From an uncultured Clostridia bacterium (GTDB taxonomy: Bacteria > Bacillota > Clostridia > Christensenellales > Aristaeellaceae): a stretch of 64,000 bases of DNA. The translations under genes were made by a program, and so were the position numbers. Below, one piece after another: positions 18,487-27,479 of this stretch. The notes beneath the pieces are model-generated. The model was not told the DNA's origin, did no database searches, and saw nothing but the letters and a program-made list of their open reading frames with translations. The first letter of the stretch is position 1. Every line of letters starts with the position of its first letter. The stretch is taken from contig CAMJUL010000006.1 of the NCBI GenBank assembly GCA_946408995.1, positions 1 through 64,000 of the forward strand, in the 5' to 3' direction.

Positions 18487-20103
18487 TTACTTCGCAGCCA
18501 GGTAACGGTCATAAACGGTCTGGTAGATCTCCAGCAGCTCGCTCATGCCGCAGCGGTTGAGGTAATTCTTGTAGCTCTCCCATTCCTCGTCGGTGGGGCC
18601 GCCGTTCTTGAGCCACAGGGCTTCCTGCTCGGAAACGGCGCGCTCAAAGTCCGCACGGTAGAAGTCGATGTCATCCAGTTCGGTCTCGGTGAAGACGCAG
18701 TCCATGGGATAGAAGGTGTAATCGTTCACATAGTTGAACCAGAAGTCATAGGTGTCCGCCAGACGCTCCATGGCCCGGTCTTCCATGTAGAAGTACTCGT
18801 TGTAGTATTCGGAGAGGATGAGCTTGGGACCGGCCACTTCGTACTGGCCCTTCAGTTCGCCGGCGGACTTGCCGAACTTCGCCTGGGCTTCATCGTTGCT
18901 GATGGACTTCCACATGCCCTTTTCGTCCTGCTCGGTGAAATACACGCCGATGGGGCCGTACTGGAGCTGCATCACGATATCGCCCTGGTACCACAGGTCA
19001 TAGAAGGAAAGGAGCTTGGCGGGATCCTTGCAGCGGTTGGTGATGGAAAGCTGGCCGGAATTGGTGGCGCCGCCGGTGCGCAGGTTCACGTTATGGGTCC
19101 CGTCGGGGCCGTCCAGGATGGGCAGGTACACATAATCCGCAGCGTATTTGCCCGTGATCTCGGGGATTTCCCACCAGGTGGTCACGCCCACGCGGCCGCC
19201 GGAGCACTTGGCGATCAGCTGGTTGGTGTCCTGGGAGAACATTTCAAGGTCCATCAGGCCTTCCGCGAACCAGTTGTGGAAATAGGTGAGGGCCGCGCGG
19301 TAATTGTCGTCGTCAGAGAGGAAATTCACCACGCCGTCGGCACCCACCACCAGGTCGGCGCACACGTCGTTGGGCCAGTTGGTGAAGCCAAAGCCCGCAT
19401 AGAACACGTTCTGGCCCCAGCACCACTGATCAAAACCGGTGCTCATGGGGATGGTGCTGCCGGCAGCAAGGCCATAGTGCTTGGCCGCCATGTCGTTGTC
19501 CTTGAAGGCCTTCAGCGCGGTATGCAGTTCTTCCAGGGTGGTGGGTACTTCAAGGCCCAGGTCATCCAGCCAGGCCTTGTTGATCATGGAGAACTGGGGA
19601 ATGGAGAAGATGGAATAATCCTTCTCCCGGCCGATGCCGGCGGTGCCCATCTGCTCTCCGGCGGGCAGGCCGTAGATCTTGCCGTCGCTCATGGTGATGG
19701 CAGCCTTGATCTCCGGATGCTTTTCCAGGATGGCGGACAGGTGGGGCATCACTTCGGGGGTGATGTAGGGGGTCAGGTCGATGAAGGTGCCGGAGGAGCC
19801 ATAGCGCATCAGGTCATAGTTGCTGAAACCGATGCCCTGGAAGGCGTCATAGGGATTGCTGCTGGTGGCGTTGCCGCTCAGACGGGTGCCGACCACCTCG
19901 CCCAGGCTGTCGGACCAGGTTTCCCATTCGATCTTGACGCCGGCCTGCTCCTGCAGGGCGTTGAGCACTTCCTTGTACTGGTAGTCGTCAGACAGGGCGG
20001 ACCTGGCGCTGAGGACCTTGAACTGGGGGTCGTCCGCCTGGGCAAAGGAAGCCAGGGACATCACCAAAGCCAGGGCCAGGAGAAGGGCACAGAACTTCTT
20101 CAT
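18487..20103 (-). CDS. sugar ABC transporter substrate-binding protein (fructan operon)
   Basis: A 538-aa extracellular solute-binding protein of the long type that pairs with LplB/YtcP permeases. A signal peptide ends in SFAQADDP. There is no lipobox Cys, which is unusual for a monoderm binding protein. The mature part has the family feature YDAFQGIGFSNYDLMRYGSSG near the N-terminus and aromatic-rich loops that probably bind an oligosaccharide. It should capture fructo-oligosaccharides released by the secreted GH32. It lies downstream of the two permeases, after a gap of about 80 bases. No ATPase is encoded here. Confidence 0.88.
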   Translation of the reverse strand: MKKFCALLLALALVMSLASFAQADDPQFKVLSARSALSDDYQYKEVLNALQEQAGVKIEWETWSDSLGEVVGTRLSGNATSSNPYDAFQGIGFSNYDLMRYGSSGTFIDLTPYITPEVMPHLSAILEKHPEIKAAITMSDGKIYGLPAGEQMGTAGIGREKDYSIFSIPQFSMINKAWLDDLGLEVPTTLEELHTALKAFKDNDMAAKHYGLAAGSTIPMSTGFDQWCWGQNVFYAGFGFTNWPNDVCADLVVGADGVVNFLSDDDNYRAALTYFHNWFAEGLMDLEMFSQDTNQLIAKCSGGRVGVTTWWEIPEITGKYAADYVYLPILDGPDGTHNVNLRTGGATNSGQLSITNRCKDPAKLLSFYDLWYQGDIVMQLQYGPIGVYFTEQDEKGMWKSISNDEAQAKFGKSAGELKGQYEVAGPKLILSEYYNEYFYMEDRAMERLADTYDFWFNYVNDYTFYPMDCVFTETELDDIDFYRADFERAVSEQEALWLKNGGPTDEEWESYKNYLNRCGMSELLEIYQTVYDRYLAAK

Positions 20104-20184
20104 GGGGAATCCTCCTTTTATAAAATAGGTTGTTATTTCAGCGCCACCGGCGCTTAGGAAACGTTGTGCGCAGGTCCATGGGGC

Positions 20185-21096
20185 TCAGCCCTTCACGGCG
20201 CCGGCCATCAGGCCCTTCTCAAAGTACTTCTGCACGAAGGGGTAGATGATCAGCATGGGGGCGGCTGCGACGATGATGGAGGAGAACTTGATCATTTCGG
20301 TCATCTTGTTCAGTTCCGCGTAGCCGCCGGAGATCATGCTGGCCTGGGAGGCGGAAGCGGAGGATTTGATCAGGATGTTGCGAAGCACCAGGGGCAGGGG
20401 GGCCTGCTCGTTGGTCATGTAGATCAGGGCGGTGAACCAGTCGTTCCAATAGGCCACCATGGAGAACACGACCATCACGGACAGAATCGGCATGGACAGG
20501 GGGATGATCATGGAGAAGAAGATGCGGAAGTGGCTCGCGCCGTCGATGCTGGCCGCCTCCTTCAGGGCCCCCGGAATGCTGTTCTCAAAGTAGTTGCGGG
20601 CGATGATGGCGTTGCTCACCGCCACGCCTCCCGGCAGGAACATGGCCCAGATGGTCTGCATGATGCCCGTCTTCTGCACGATCAGGTAGGTGGGGATCAG
20701 GCCGCCGCCAAAGTACATGGTGATGATGAAGAAGATGCTGATGACCTTTTTGAAGGGCAGGTCCGGCACGGACAGGGGATAGGCCACAAGGTAAATCAGC
20801 GCCACGGAGTAGATCGTGCCTACCACCGTGTACAAAATGGAGTTGCCGTAGCCGCGGACGATGTTCTGCTCGGCAAAGACCGCCTTGTAGCCGTCCAAAG
20901 TGAACTGGCTGGGAAGCAGGAAGGTTTTTCCCGCGTAGACGTCATAAGGGTCGGAGAACGAGGCCACCAGGATGTAATAGAGCGGGTAGGCCACGATCAG
21001 AAGGATGATGACGGAGATAACCACCAGGATGATGTCGCTGGTGCGGTCGCTCAGGCCGCCCAGCTGTCCCTGCTTTCTTCTGGACAGAACGGACAT
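20185..21096 (-). CDS. sugar ABC permease, YtcP/MalG type
   Basis: A 303-aa inner membrane subunit with six predicted transmembrane segments. It has the EAA loop (EAASIDGASHFRIFFSMIIPLS) that contacts the ATPase, and a C-terminus ending GLMAGAVKG as typical for MalG-like permeases. With the LplB-type permease 19 bases upstream it should form the channel for the binding protein encoded next. The shared ATPase must come from elsewhere in the genome. Confidence 0.93.
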   Translation of the reverse strand: MSVLSRRKQGQLGGLSDRTSDIILVVISVIILLIVAYPLYYILVASFSDPYDVYAGKTFLLPSQFTLDGYKAVFAEQNIVRGYGNSILYTVVGTIYSVALIYLVAYPLSVPDLPFKKVISIFFIITMYFGGGLIPTYLIVQKTGIMQTIWAMFLPGGVAVSNAIIARNYFENSIPGALKEAASIDGASHFRIFFSMIIPLSMPILSVMVVFSMVAYWNDWFTALIYMTNEQAPLPLVLRNILIKSSASASQASMISGGYAELNKMTEMIKFSSIIVAAAPMLIIYPFVQKYFEKGLMAGAVKG

Positions 21097-21115
21097 GTTG
21101 CTTCCCCCTCCCTTC

Positions 21116-22045
21116 TCAGACGAAGTTGACGTCGCCGTATTTCTTGGCGATCCGGTTGACGATCAGAAGCAGTACGATGTTGATGACCGTGTTGAACAGG
21201 CCCACGGCGGTACCCAGTTCGTACTTGGCGCTGACGATGCCCTGCTCGTACACGTAAATGGCGATGATGTCGCTGGTGGCGCGGTTCAGGTCGGTCTGCA
21301 GGAGGTACGCCTTCTCAAAGCCGACGCTCATCAATCCGGAGGCGCTCATGATCAGTTGCAGGATGATCATGGGCAGCAGGCAGGGGATGTCGATGTGCAA
21401 AATCCGCTGGAACACCGAGGCGCCGTCCACCTTGGCGGCCTCATACAGGGAGGCGTCCACGCTCGAGAGCGTTGCCAGGTAGATGATGGTGCCCCAGCCC
21501 GCCTCCTGCCAGATGCCGCTGGCCACGTAGATGGTGCGGAAGGCGCCCGCCTCGGTCAGGAAGTCGATCTGGGTGCCGGCGATCAGGTTGATCAGGCCGC
21601 CGGAGGGGGAAAGGAAGATGCGCAGCATACCGCAGATGACCATGGTGGAAATAAAGTGCGGCGCGTAGATGACGGTCTGCACGGTGCGCTTGAGCTTCCT
21701 GAACCGAAGCTGGTTCAGCGCCAGGCTCAGGATGATGGGCACCGGGAAGCTCCAAAGCAGGCCGTACAGGCTGAGCTTGACGGTGTTCCAGAGCATGCGG
21801 TCGAAGGTGGGCGCCCTGAAGAAGCGCTCGAACCACTTCCAGCCCACCCAGGGGCTGGCCGTAATGCCCAGGCCCGGGTTGTAATTCCTGAAGGCGATCT
21901 GGATGCCATACATGGGGCCGTATTTGTACACGATGGTGATGATCACGGGGATCAACAGCAGGACATACGGCTGCCAGTTGTCCGCCAGACGCCGCCCCAG
22001 GCTTTTGCGGTGCAGTTTCCCGGAGGGCACTGCCGTCGAAGTCAT
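21116..22045 (-). CDS. sugar ABC permease, LplB/UgpA type
   Basis: A 309-aa membrane protein with six predicted transmembrane segments and the EAA motif (YEAAKVDGASVFQRILHIDIP). It is the first gene of the fructan uptake operon, behind a consensus promoter at 22108-22136. The start is the ATG at 22045, which has GGAGG about eight bases upstream. Longer in-frame starts up to 22096 would place that ribosome site inside the coding sequence. Confidence 0.93.
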   Translation of the reverse strand: MTSTAVPSGKLHRKSLGRRLADNWQPYVLLLIPVIITIVYKYGPMYGIQIAFRNYNPGLGITASPWVGWKWFERFFRAPTFDRMLWNTVKLSLYGLLWSFPVPIILSLALNQLRFRKLKRTVQTVIYAPHFISTMVICGMLRIFLSPSGGLINLIAGTQIDFLTEAGAFRTIYVASGIWQEAGWGTIIYLATLSSVDASLYEAAKVDGASVFQRILHIDIPCLLPMIILQLIMSASGLMSVGFEKAYLLQTDLNRATSDIIAIYVYEQGIVSAKYELGTAVGLFNTVINIVLLLIVNRIAKKYGDVNFV

Positions 22046-22090
22046 AGCGATTCCTCCTTCATTTGTTTTCACGATTCCATTCATGATACG

Positions 22091-22099
22091 TTTCATGAA
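22091..22099. promoter_or_regulatory. TTTCATGAA operator-like site downstream of the permease promoter
   Basis: The sequence TTTCATGAA repeats the core found at the facing LacI promoter (22234-22247). It sits about eight bases beyond the -10 of the minus-strand operon, where a repressor would block initiation. Confidence 0.5.
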
Positions 22100-22107
22100 T
22101 TTTCTTT

Positions 22108-22136
22108 ATAATAGCACCCGCATTTCATCGTGTCAA
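22108..22136 (-). promoter_or_regulatory. promoter of the fructan uptake/hydrolysis operon
   Basis: On the minus strand TTGACA is followed after 17 bases by TATTAT, about 63 bases upstream of the permease start. Confidence 0.87.
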
Positions 22137-22204
22137 CCCTGTTTTTCCCGATCTGTACGTTTTTTTGACAAAAAAGCCATGGATTTTGCCCAAAGAAAAG
22201 CCGC

Positions 22205-22233
22205 TTGACCCGATATCATGAAAATGATATAAT
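22205..22233 (+). promoter_or_regulatory. promoter of the LacI regulator-fructokinase pair
   Basis: TTGACC is followed after 17 bases by TATAAT. The spacer holds an inverted repeat (ATATCAT/ATGATAT, 22213-22230), and a second palindrome follows the -10, so the promoter is probably autoregulated. Confidence 0.87.
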
Positions 22234-22247
22234 AATTTCATGAAATT
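22234..22247. promoter_or_regulatory. palindromic LacI-type operator candidate
   Basis: AATTTCATGAAATT is a perfect 14-bp palindrome directly after the -10 box. Its core recurs at 22091-22099 near the start of the divergent operon. The pair would let one regulator control both directions. Confidence 0.6.
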
Positions 22248-22268
22248 TTGAAAGAGGGGTACATATCC

Positions 22269-23258
22269 TTGCCGAAGGAGAAGAACAGCCCCACCATGGC
22301 TGATGTCGCACGGGAAGCCGGCGTCGCCCTGGGTACCGTCTCCCGTGTCATCAACGGCCAGCAGGTGGGCGAAGAATTCAGGAACAGGGTCGAGGAGGCC
22401 ATCCGCCGCCTCGGCTATCAGTACAACAGCAGCGGGCGCGCCCTGAGGACCGGCAGCACCAACACCATCGCCTTCATCATTCCCAACACCATCAACCCGT
22501 TTTTCGCCCTCCTGGTCCATCACGTCAACATCGCCCTGGAAAAGCGCGGCTGCAAAATGCTGCTGTGCTTTACAGAATACGACAAAAGCCGGGAGGCCGA
22601 GTTCATCCAGATGGCCCGTCAGAACCTGGTGGACGGCATCATCGCGCTGACCTACAATCCCTCCCTGTCCATCCCGGAGGGGACCCCCTTTGTCACCATC
22701 GACCGCTTCTTTTCCTCCTCCGTCCCCTGCATCGCCTCGGACAACTTCGGCGGCGGCTGGCTGGCCGCCCAAAAACTGAAGGAATTCGGCTGCCAAAGCG
22801 TCGCCTTCATCCGGGTCGCCTCCACCGTGACCAACGAGCCCGTCAAACGCAAGGACGGCTTTGTCAGCGCCTGTGTGGATCTGGGCCTCCCCTTTGAGGT
22901 GATGGCCCTGGAGGACGGGCAGCCCTTCTCGGAGATCGAGCATTTCCTTGCGTCCCATATGCAAAACGGAAAGCTGTCCTTCGACGGGCTGTTCATCGGC
23001 ACGGATTCCCTGGCCTGGCGGATCATCCGTCTGCTGCGGGGCATGGGGATCCGGGTGCCGGAGGACGTACAGGTCATCGGCTTTGACGGCATCCGGATGT
23101 TCGGGGACATGGAATATACCGTCTCCACCATCGTCCAGCCGGTGCAGGAGATCGCCGAGACCTGCGTCAGCACCGTGCTTTCCAAGCACCTTTCCTCTGT
23201 CCCGTCCCTGATCTGCCTGCCGGTCACCTATGCCTGCGGCGGAACCACCAAAGCGTAA
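22269..23258 (+). CDS. LacI-family transcriptional regulator (probable fructan repressor)
   Basis: A 329-aa regulator. The N-terminal helix-turn-helix reads MADVAREAGVALGTVSRVING, followed by the hinge helix region. A periplasmic-binding-protein-like effector domain covers roughly residues 65-325. I prefer the TTG at 22269 because GAGGGG lies about nine bases upstream. An earlier in-frame TTG at 22248 would leave no ribosome site. It faces the GH32/ABC operon and shares a transcript with fructokinase, so the likely effector is fructose, sucrose or a phosphorylated derivative. The operator candidates are at 22213-22247 and 22091-22099. Confidence 0.92.
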   Translation: MPKEKNSPTMADVAREAGVALGTVSRVINGQQVGEEFRNRVEEAIRRLGYQYNSSGRALRTGSTNTIAFIIPNTINPFFALLVHHVNIALEKRGCKMLLCFTEYDKSREAEFIQMARQNLVDGIIALTYNPSLSIPEGTPFVTIDRFFSSSVPCIASDNFGGGWLAAQKLKEFGCQSVAFIRVASTVTNEPVKRKDGFVSACVDLGLPFEVMALEDGQPFSEIEHFLASHMQNGKLSFDGLFIGTDSLAWRIIRLLRGMGIRVPEDVQVIGFDGIRMFGDMEYTVSTIVQPVQEIAETCVSTVLSKHLSSVPSLICLPVTYACGGTTKA

Positions 23259-23270
23259 AGGAGAAACGTC

Positions 23271-24224
23271 ATGACGGATGTAATCGCCCTCGGAGAACTC
23301 TTGATCGACTTTGCCCCCGTCCGGACGGACGAAAACGGCTATCCGACCCTGGCCGCCCATCCCGGCGGAGCGCCGGGCAATTTTCTGGCGGCGCTGAACA
23401 AATACGGCTGCTCCACCGCCATGATCGGCAAGGTGGGCAGGGACCTGTTCGGCCGCCTGCTGCTTGAGACATTGCAAAAGGCCGGCATCGACACCCGGGG
23501 AGTGATCACCGACGGGGACGTGTTTACCACGCTGGCCTTCGTATCCCTGGACCAAAGCGGGAACCGGGATTTTTCCTTCGCCCGCAAGCCCGGGGCGGAC
23601 ACCTGCCTGAAGCCGGAGGAGGTGGACGAAAGCCTTCTCGCCTCCGCCCGGGTGTTCCATTTCGGCACCCTCTCCCTGACCGACGAGCCCGCCGCCTCCG
23701 CCACCCGCAGGGCCCTGGAGATTGCAAAGAAGCACGGCCTCCTCGTCAGCCTGGATCCCAATTTGCGCAAGCCTCTTTGGAAAAACGAAAACGCCGCCCG
23801 CCAGGCCATCGAATGGAGCCTCGGTCAGGCGGACATCGTCAAAATCAGCGACGAGGAGATCTCCTTCCTTTGGGGCCTGTCCCCCGAGGAGGGGGCCGAA
23901 CGCCTGCTTAAAGACTTCGGCGTATCCCTGGTCTATGTTACCCTGGGCCCCAAGGGCTGCTATGCCGCGGCCGGGGACCGGCGTGTCACGGTGCTCAGCC
24001 CCTCCGGCATCCACGTGGTGGACACCACCGGCGCCGGGGACATCTTCGGCGGCAGCGCCATGAGCCGCTTCCTCCGCCTTGGCAAAGATCCGGGCAGCCT
24101 GACGGAGGAGGAACTGAGAGGGATCGTCTCCTTCGCCTGCACCGCGGCCAGCCTTTCCACCCAGAAGCACGGCGGGATCAGCTCCGTTCCCGAATTGGAG
24201 GAGGTTCTCGCCCGCCTGTCCTGA
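23271..24224 (+). CDS. scrK: PfkB-family carbohydrate kinase, probable fructokinase
   Basis: A 317-aa ribokinase-like sugar kinase. It has the N-terminal GELLIDF and GGAPGNFLAAL sugar-binding motifs and the C-terminal PfkB signature DTTGAGDIF (around residues 251-259) with the catalytic Asp. These are the hallmarks of fructokinases. It would convert fructose from the GH32 enzymes to fructose 6-phosphate in the cytosol. It follows the LacI gene by 12 bases with AAAGGAG in between, and the pair ends at a terminator at 24244. Confidence 0.92.
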   Translation: MTDVIALGELLIDFAPVRTDENGYPTLAAHPGGAPGNFLAALNKYGCSTAMIGKVGRDLFGRLLLETLQKAGIDTRGVITDGDVFTTLAFVSLDQSGNRDFSFARKPGADTCLKPEEVDESLLASARVFHFGTLSLTDEPAASATRRALEIAKKHGLLVSLDPNLRKPLWKNENAARQAIEWSLGQADIVKISDEEISFLWGLSPEEGAERLLKDFGVSLVYVTLGPKGCYAAAGDRRVTVLSPSGIHVVDTTGAGDIFGGSAMSRFLRLGKDPGSLTEEELRGIVSFACTAASLSTQKHGGISSVPELEEVLARLS

Positions 24225-24243
24225 CCTTTCAGACAAAATAAAA

Positions 24244-24276
24244 GACGCGCGTCCCTTAGGGGGGTGCGCCTTTTTT
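24244..24276 (+). terminator. intrinsic terminator after fructokinase
   Basis: A GC-rich imperfect stem of about 12 bp with loop TTA is followed directly by TTTTTT. Confidence 0.82.
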
Positions 24277-24321
24277 GTTGGGCCGCGCCGCGTCCTGTCC
24301 GCGGCGATTTGCCCTTTTGTA

Positions 24322-24349
24322 TTGAATTCTTCCTCGAACCATGTATAAT
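24322..24349 (+). promoter_or_regulatory. promoter of malic enzyme
   Basis: TTGAAT and TATAAT are separated by 16 bases, about 34 bases before the ATG. Confidence 0.75.
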
Positions 24350-24383
24350 GAAACTGTTTTATCATCCCTCAGGAGGTTTATGC

Positions 24384-25553
24384 ATGAATTACGCGGAGGA
24401 ATCCCTGCGCCTGCACGAAAAGTGGGGGGGCAAGATCGAGGTCGTTTCCCGGGTCCCTGTCACCAACAAGGAGGAGCTTTCCCTTGCCTATACGCCGGGC
24501 GTGGCCCAGCCCTGTCTTGAGATCCGGAAGGATTACGACAAGTCCTTCACCCTGACCCGCCGGCACAACATGGTGGCCGTCATCACCGACGGCACCGCGG
24601 TATTGGGCCTTGGGGACATCGGGCCCGAGGCGGGCATGCCCGTCATGGAGGGCAAATGCGCCCTCTTCAAGGCCTTCGGGGACGTGGACGCCTTCCCCAT
24701 CTGCGTCCGTTCCAAGGACGTGGACGAGATCGTGCGGACCGTCTACCTGATCTCCGGGTCCTTCGGCGGCATCAACCTGGAGGACATCGCCGCCCCCCGC
24801 TGCTTTGAAATCGAGCGCCGCCTGAAGGAGCTCTGCGACATCCCCGTCTTCCACGACGACCAGCACGGAACCGCCGTGGTGGTTGGCGCCGCGCTGCTCA
24901 ACGCCCTGCGGGTGGTCCATAAGGACATAAGCGATGCGAAGGTGGTCATCAACGGCGCGGGCAGCGCCGGCATCGCCATCGGGAAGCACCTTTTGAACCT
25001 GGGCGTAAAACACCTGAAGATGGCGGACCGGTTCGGCATCCTCCGCGAGGGGGAGGACATGAACCCTGCCCAGGCGGAGATGGCAGCCCTCACCAACCCG
25101 GAAAAGGTGTCGGGCAAGCTTGCGGACGTCCTGAAGGGCGCGGACGTCTTTATCGGCGTCAGCGCGCCCCACATCGTCAGCAAAGAGATGGTGCGCTCCA
25201 TGGCGCCGGGGGCCATCGTCTTCCCCATGGCCAACCCCACGCCGGAGATCGAGCCGGACGAGGCCCTGGCCGCCGGCGCGGCGGTGGTGGGCACCGGCCG
25301 CAGCGACCATCCCAACCAGATCAACAACGTCATGTGCTTCCCGGGCCTCTTCCGCGGCGCCCTGGACGTGCGGGCCCGGGACATCAACGAGGCCATGAAG
25401 CAGGCGGCCTCCCACGCCCTGGCCGCGCTGGTGGCCCCCGAGGAGCTGAACGAAAAATACATTCTTCCCCCGGCCTTTGACAAACGCATCGGCCCGGCGG
25501 TGGCCAAAGCCGTCGCGGAGGCCGCCCGGGAAAGCGGCGTCGCCCGCCTGTAA
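24384..25553 (+). CDS. NAD(P)-dependent malic enzyme
   Basis: A 389-aa malic enzyme of the short bacterial type. It oxidatively decarboxylates malate to pyruvate with a divalent metal and NAD(P). Visible are [15 protein letters not shown], the catalytic Lys region [17 protein letters not shown], the metal-binding DDQHGTA, and the Rossmann loop [11 protein letters not shown]. Cofactor preference cannot be told safely. The ATG at 24384 lies seven bases after AGGAGG. An in-frame extension to 24264 covers the promoter and is rejected. It may act in pyruvate/malate balance or organic acid use together with the downstream transporter remnant. Confidence 0.95.
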   Translation: MNYAEESLRLHEKWGGKIEVVSRVPVTNKEELSLAYTPGVAQPCLEIRKDYDKSFTLTRRHNMVAVITDGTAVLGLGDIGPEAGMPVMEGKCALFKAFGDVDAFPICVRSKDVDEIVRTVYLISGSFGGINLEDIAAPRCFEIERRLKELCDIPVFHDDQHGTAVVVGAALLNALRVVHKDISDAKVVINGAGSAGIAIGKHLLNLGVKHLKMADRFGILREGEDMNPAQAEMAALTNPEKVSGKLADVLKGADVFIGVSAPHIVSKEMVRSMAPGAIVFPMANPTPEIEPDEALAAGAAVVGTGRSDHPNQINNVMCFPGLFRGALDVRARDINEAMKQAASHALAALVAPEELNEKYILPPAFDKRIGPAVAKAVAEAARESGVARL

Positions 25554-25571
25554 GGCGGCCCGCGTACAGGC

Positions 25572-25597
25572 AGGCCGGACAGCGCTCCGGCCTTTTC
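25572..25597 (+). terminator. intrinsic terminator of malic enzyme
   Basis: An 8-bp stem (AGGCCGGA/TCCGGCCT) with a 6-base loop runs into TTTT. It separates malic enzyme from the AEC transporter remnant. Confidence 0.75.
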
Positions 25598-25625
25598 ATT
25601 TCCGCCCCCAAAGGAGGACGCGGAT

Positions 25626-26573
25626 CTGCTTGAAAGCTTTCTTCTCGCCCTCAACGCGGTGCTGCCGCTGATGTGCTACCTGGCGATGGGAGCTTTCCTC
25701 GTCCGGGCCAAAGCCGCCGGAACGGAATTCATGCAGGCGCTCAACAAATTCACCTTCCGGGCGATCTTCCCCTTCATGATGTTCTCCAACGTTTACAGCG
25801 CCTCCCCGGAGGACATGCCCTCGGGAAGGCTGATCCTTTTTTGCGTCGTCGGGCTTTTCGCCCTGGTGGCCCTTCTGATGGCGGCGGTGCCCCGCATCGT
25901 CAGGGAGAATCCCCGCCGGGGCGTCATCATCCAGGGCATCTTCCGCAGCAATTTCGTCATATACGGCCTGCCGCTGACCATCGGGGTCTACGGGAACCGG
26001 GCCGCCTCGGTGACGGGCGTCCTGGTCATGATCATGGTCAGCCTCTTCAATATCCTTGGCGTCGTGGCGCTGGAGATCTTCCGGGAGGGCGGCCGCGTCC
26101 GTATCGGCCCCCTGCTGAAGGGGCTTGTCAAAAACCCGCTGCTGCAGGGCTGCGCCGCGGGGCTCCTCTTCTTTGCCCTGGGGATCCGCCTGCCCAAAGC
26201 CATTGAAGGCCCGGTCACGTCCCTGGGCGCCATGGCCCCCCCTGGCGCTGATTACCCTGGGCGCCGCCCTGCGCTTTGACGAGATCAGGAAAAACCGGCA
26301 GGTCCTTGTGGCGGTGCTGGGCTTCCGCCTGCTCCTCCTGCCGCTTGTGATGCTGTCCCTGGCCTGGGCGCTGGGATTCCGGGGCATGGAGCTGTTCCTG
26401 GTGCTGATGGTCTTTGGCACCCCCGTAGCCGCTTCCTCCTACCCCATGGCCCAGAACATGGGGGCGACGGCCCCCTGGCGGGGCAGCTGGTGTTTTTGAG
26501 CACGGTGGTGTCCCTTGGCACCCTCTTCCTGTTCATCTTCGCCTTGAACCAGCTGGGCCTCCTGGGCCTGTAA
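25626..26573 (+). pseudogene. AEC-family (auxin efflux carrier-like) transporter, two frameshifts
   Basis: The three reading-frame pieces together give one protein of about 315 aa with some ten hydrophobic segments, as in AEC transporters, which export organic acids such as malate. An insertion-like shift lies in a run of seven C at 26236-26242, and a deletion-like shift in a G run at 26460-26464. Correcting both restores the frame up to the TAA at 26571. The start is also odd: GGAGG is followed at eight bases by CTG, with no ATG, GTG or TTG in frame there. The shifts fall in homopolymers, so they may be sequencing errors, phase-variable tracts or true decay. The place beside malic enzyme suggests a malate-linked role. 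Confidence 0.8.
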
Positions 26574-26597
26574 GGCAAAGAAGCCCCGTCCCTTTCG

Positions 26598-26634
26598 AAC
26601 GCCCCCATCCGCGCAGCGGATGGGGGCGTTTTTT
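26598..26634 (+). terminator. strong intrinsic terminator after the AEC gene
   Basis: A perfect 15-bp stem with loop GCA is followed by TTTTTT. Confidence 0.93.
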
Positions 26635-26651
26635 GATCCTCCGCCGGACCG

Positions 26652-27479
26652 TCAGCCCTTGACCGCGCCAGCCACAAGGCTCCGCTGGACCTGGCCGGAC
26701 ATGCACATGTACAAAACCAGGGTCGGCAGCGTCGCGATCACAAGGCCCGCGCCCATGGAGCCGTAATCCGTCTGGTACTGGCCGCTCATCTGCTTGATCC
26801 CGACGGTCAGGGTACGGACCGAGTCCGTCGTAAACAGCGAGGCCAGCAGCAGTTCGTTCCAGACCTGCAGGAAGACGAAGATCGCCGCGGTGACCAGCGC
26901 CGGCACCATCATCGGCAGGATGATGGTGAAAGCCGTGCGATAGATCCCGCTTCCGTCGATGCAGGCCGCCTCCTCCATCTCATAGGGGATATTGGTAATG
27001 AAGCCGCTGAGGATCAGGATCGTGATCGGGATGTTGAACGCCACATAGGGAATGATCAGGGCCCAGTGTGTTTTGGTCAGAGGCAGAAGGATCTCCGTCA
27101 GGGGATACAAAGCCGCGTGCATGGGGATCATCATGCCCATCAGCAGATACGTAAAGACCGTTTTCTGTCCCTTCCATTTCATCCGCAGCAGTCCGTAGGC
27201 GGACATATAGCCAAGGAGGCTGGTGCCTGCCAGGGTGACCACGGTGTCGATCATGCTGTTGACCATGTAATTGCTGATCCTTCCGCCGCTGCCCCAGGCA
27301 TTGGCATAGTTGGACCAAAGCCACCGGGTCGGCAGACCGATCGAATTGGGGCCGAAGATCTCCTGCGTGTCCTTCAGGGACATGGTAAACATCCAGTACA
27401 GCGGGAAAAGGCACAGGAACAGCCAGACCAGAAGGAATCCCTGGGTCAGGATCCGCCCGAGCGTCGCTTTTCGTTTCAT
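26652..27479 (-). CDS. sugar ABC permease, MalG type
   Basis: A 275-aa membrane subunit with six predicted transmembrane segments. The EAA loop is seen as EMEEAACIDGSGIYRTAFTIILP, and the C-terminus ends SLVAGAVKG. The ATG at 27479 overlaps the stop of the upstream permease in ATGA, so the two are translationally coupled. It should form the channel of the second sugar importer with that permease and the binding protein encoded at 28471. No ATPase gene is present. Confidence 0.93.
   Translation of the reverse strand: MKRKATLGRILTQGFLLVWLFLCLFPLYWMFTMSLKDTQEIFGPNSIGLPTRWLWSNYANAWGSGGRISNYMVNSMIDTVVTLAGTSLLGYMSAYGLLRMKWKGQKTVFTYLLMGMMIPMHAALYPLTEILLPLTKTHWALIIPYVAFNIPITILILSGFITNIPYEMEEAACIDGSGIYRTAFTIILPMMVPALVTAAIFVFLQVWNELLLASLFTTDSVRTLTVGIKQMSGQYQTDYGSMGAGLVIATLPTLVLYMCMSGQVQRSLVAGAVKG

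Noticed and set aside
22125..24365. Long minus-strand frame opposite the LacI and fructokinase genes
   Set aside because: It spans two clear genes and their promoters on the other strand, so it is a shadow.
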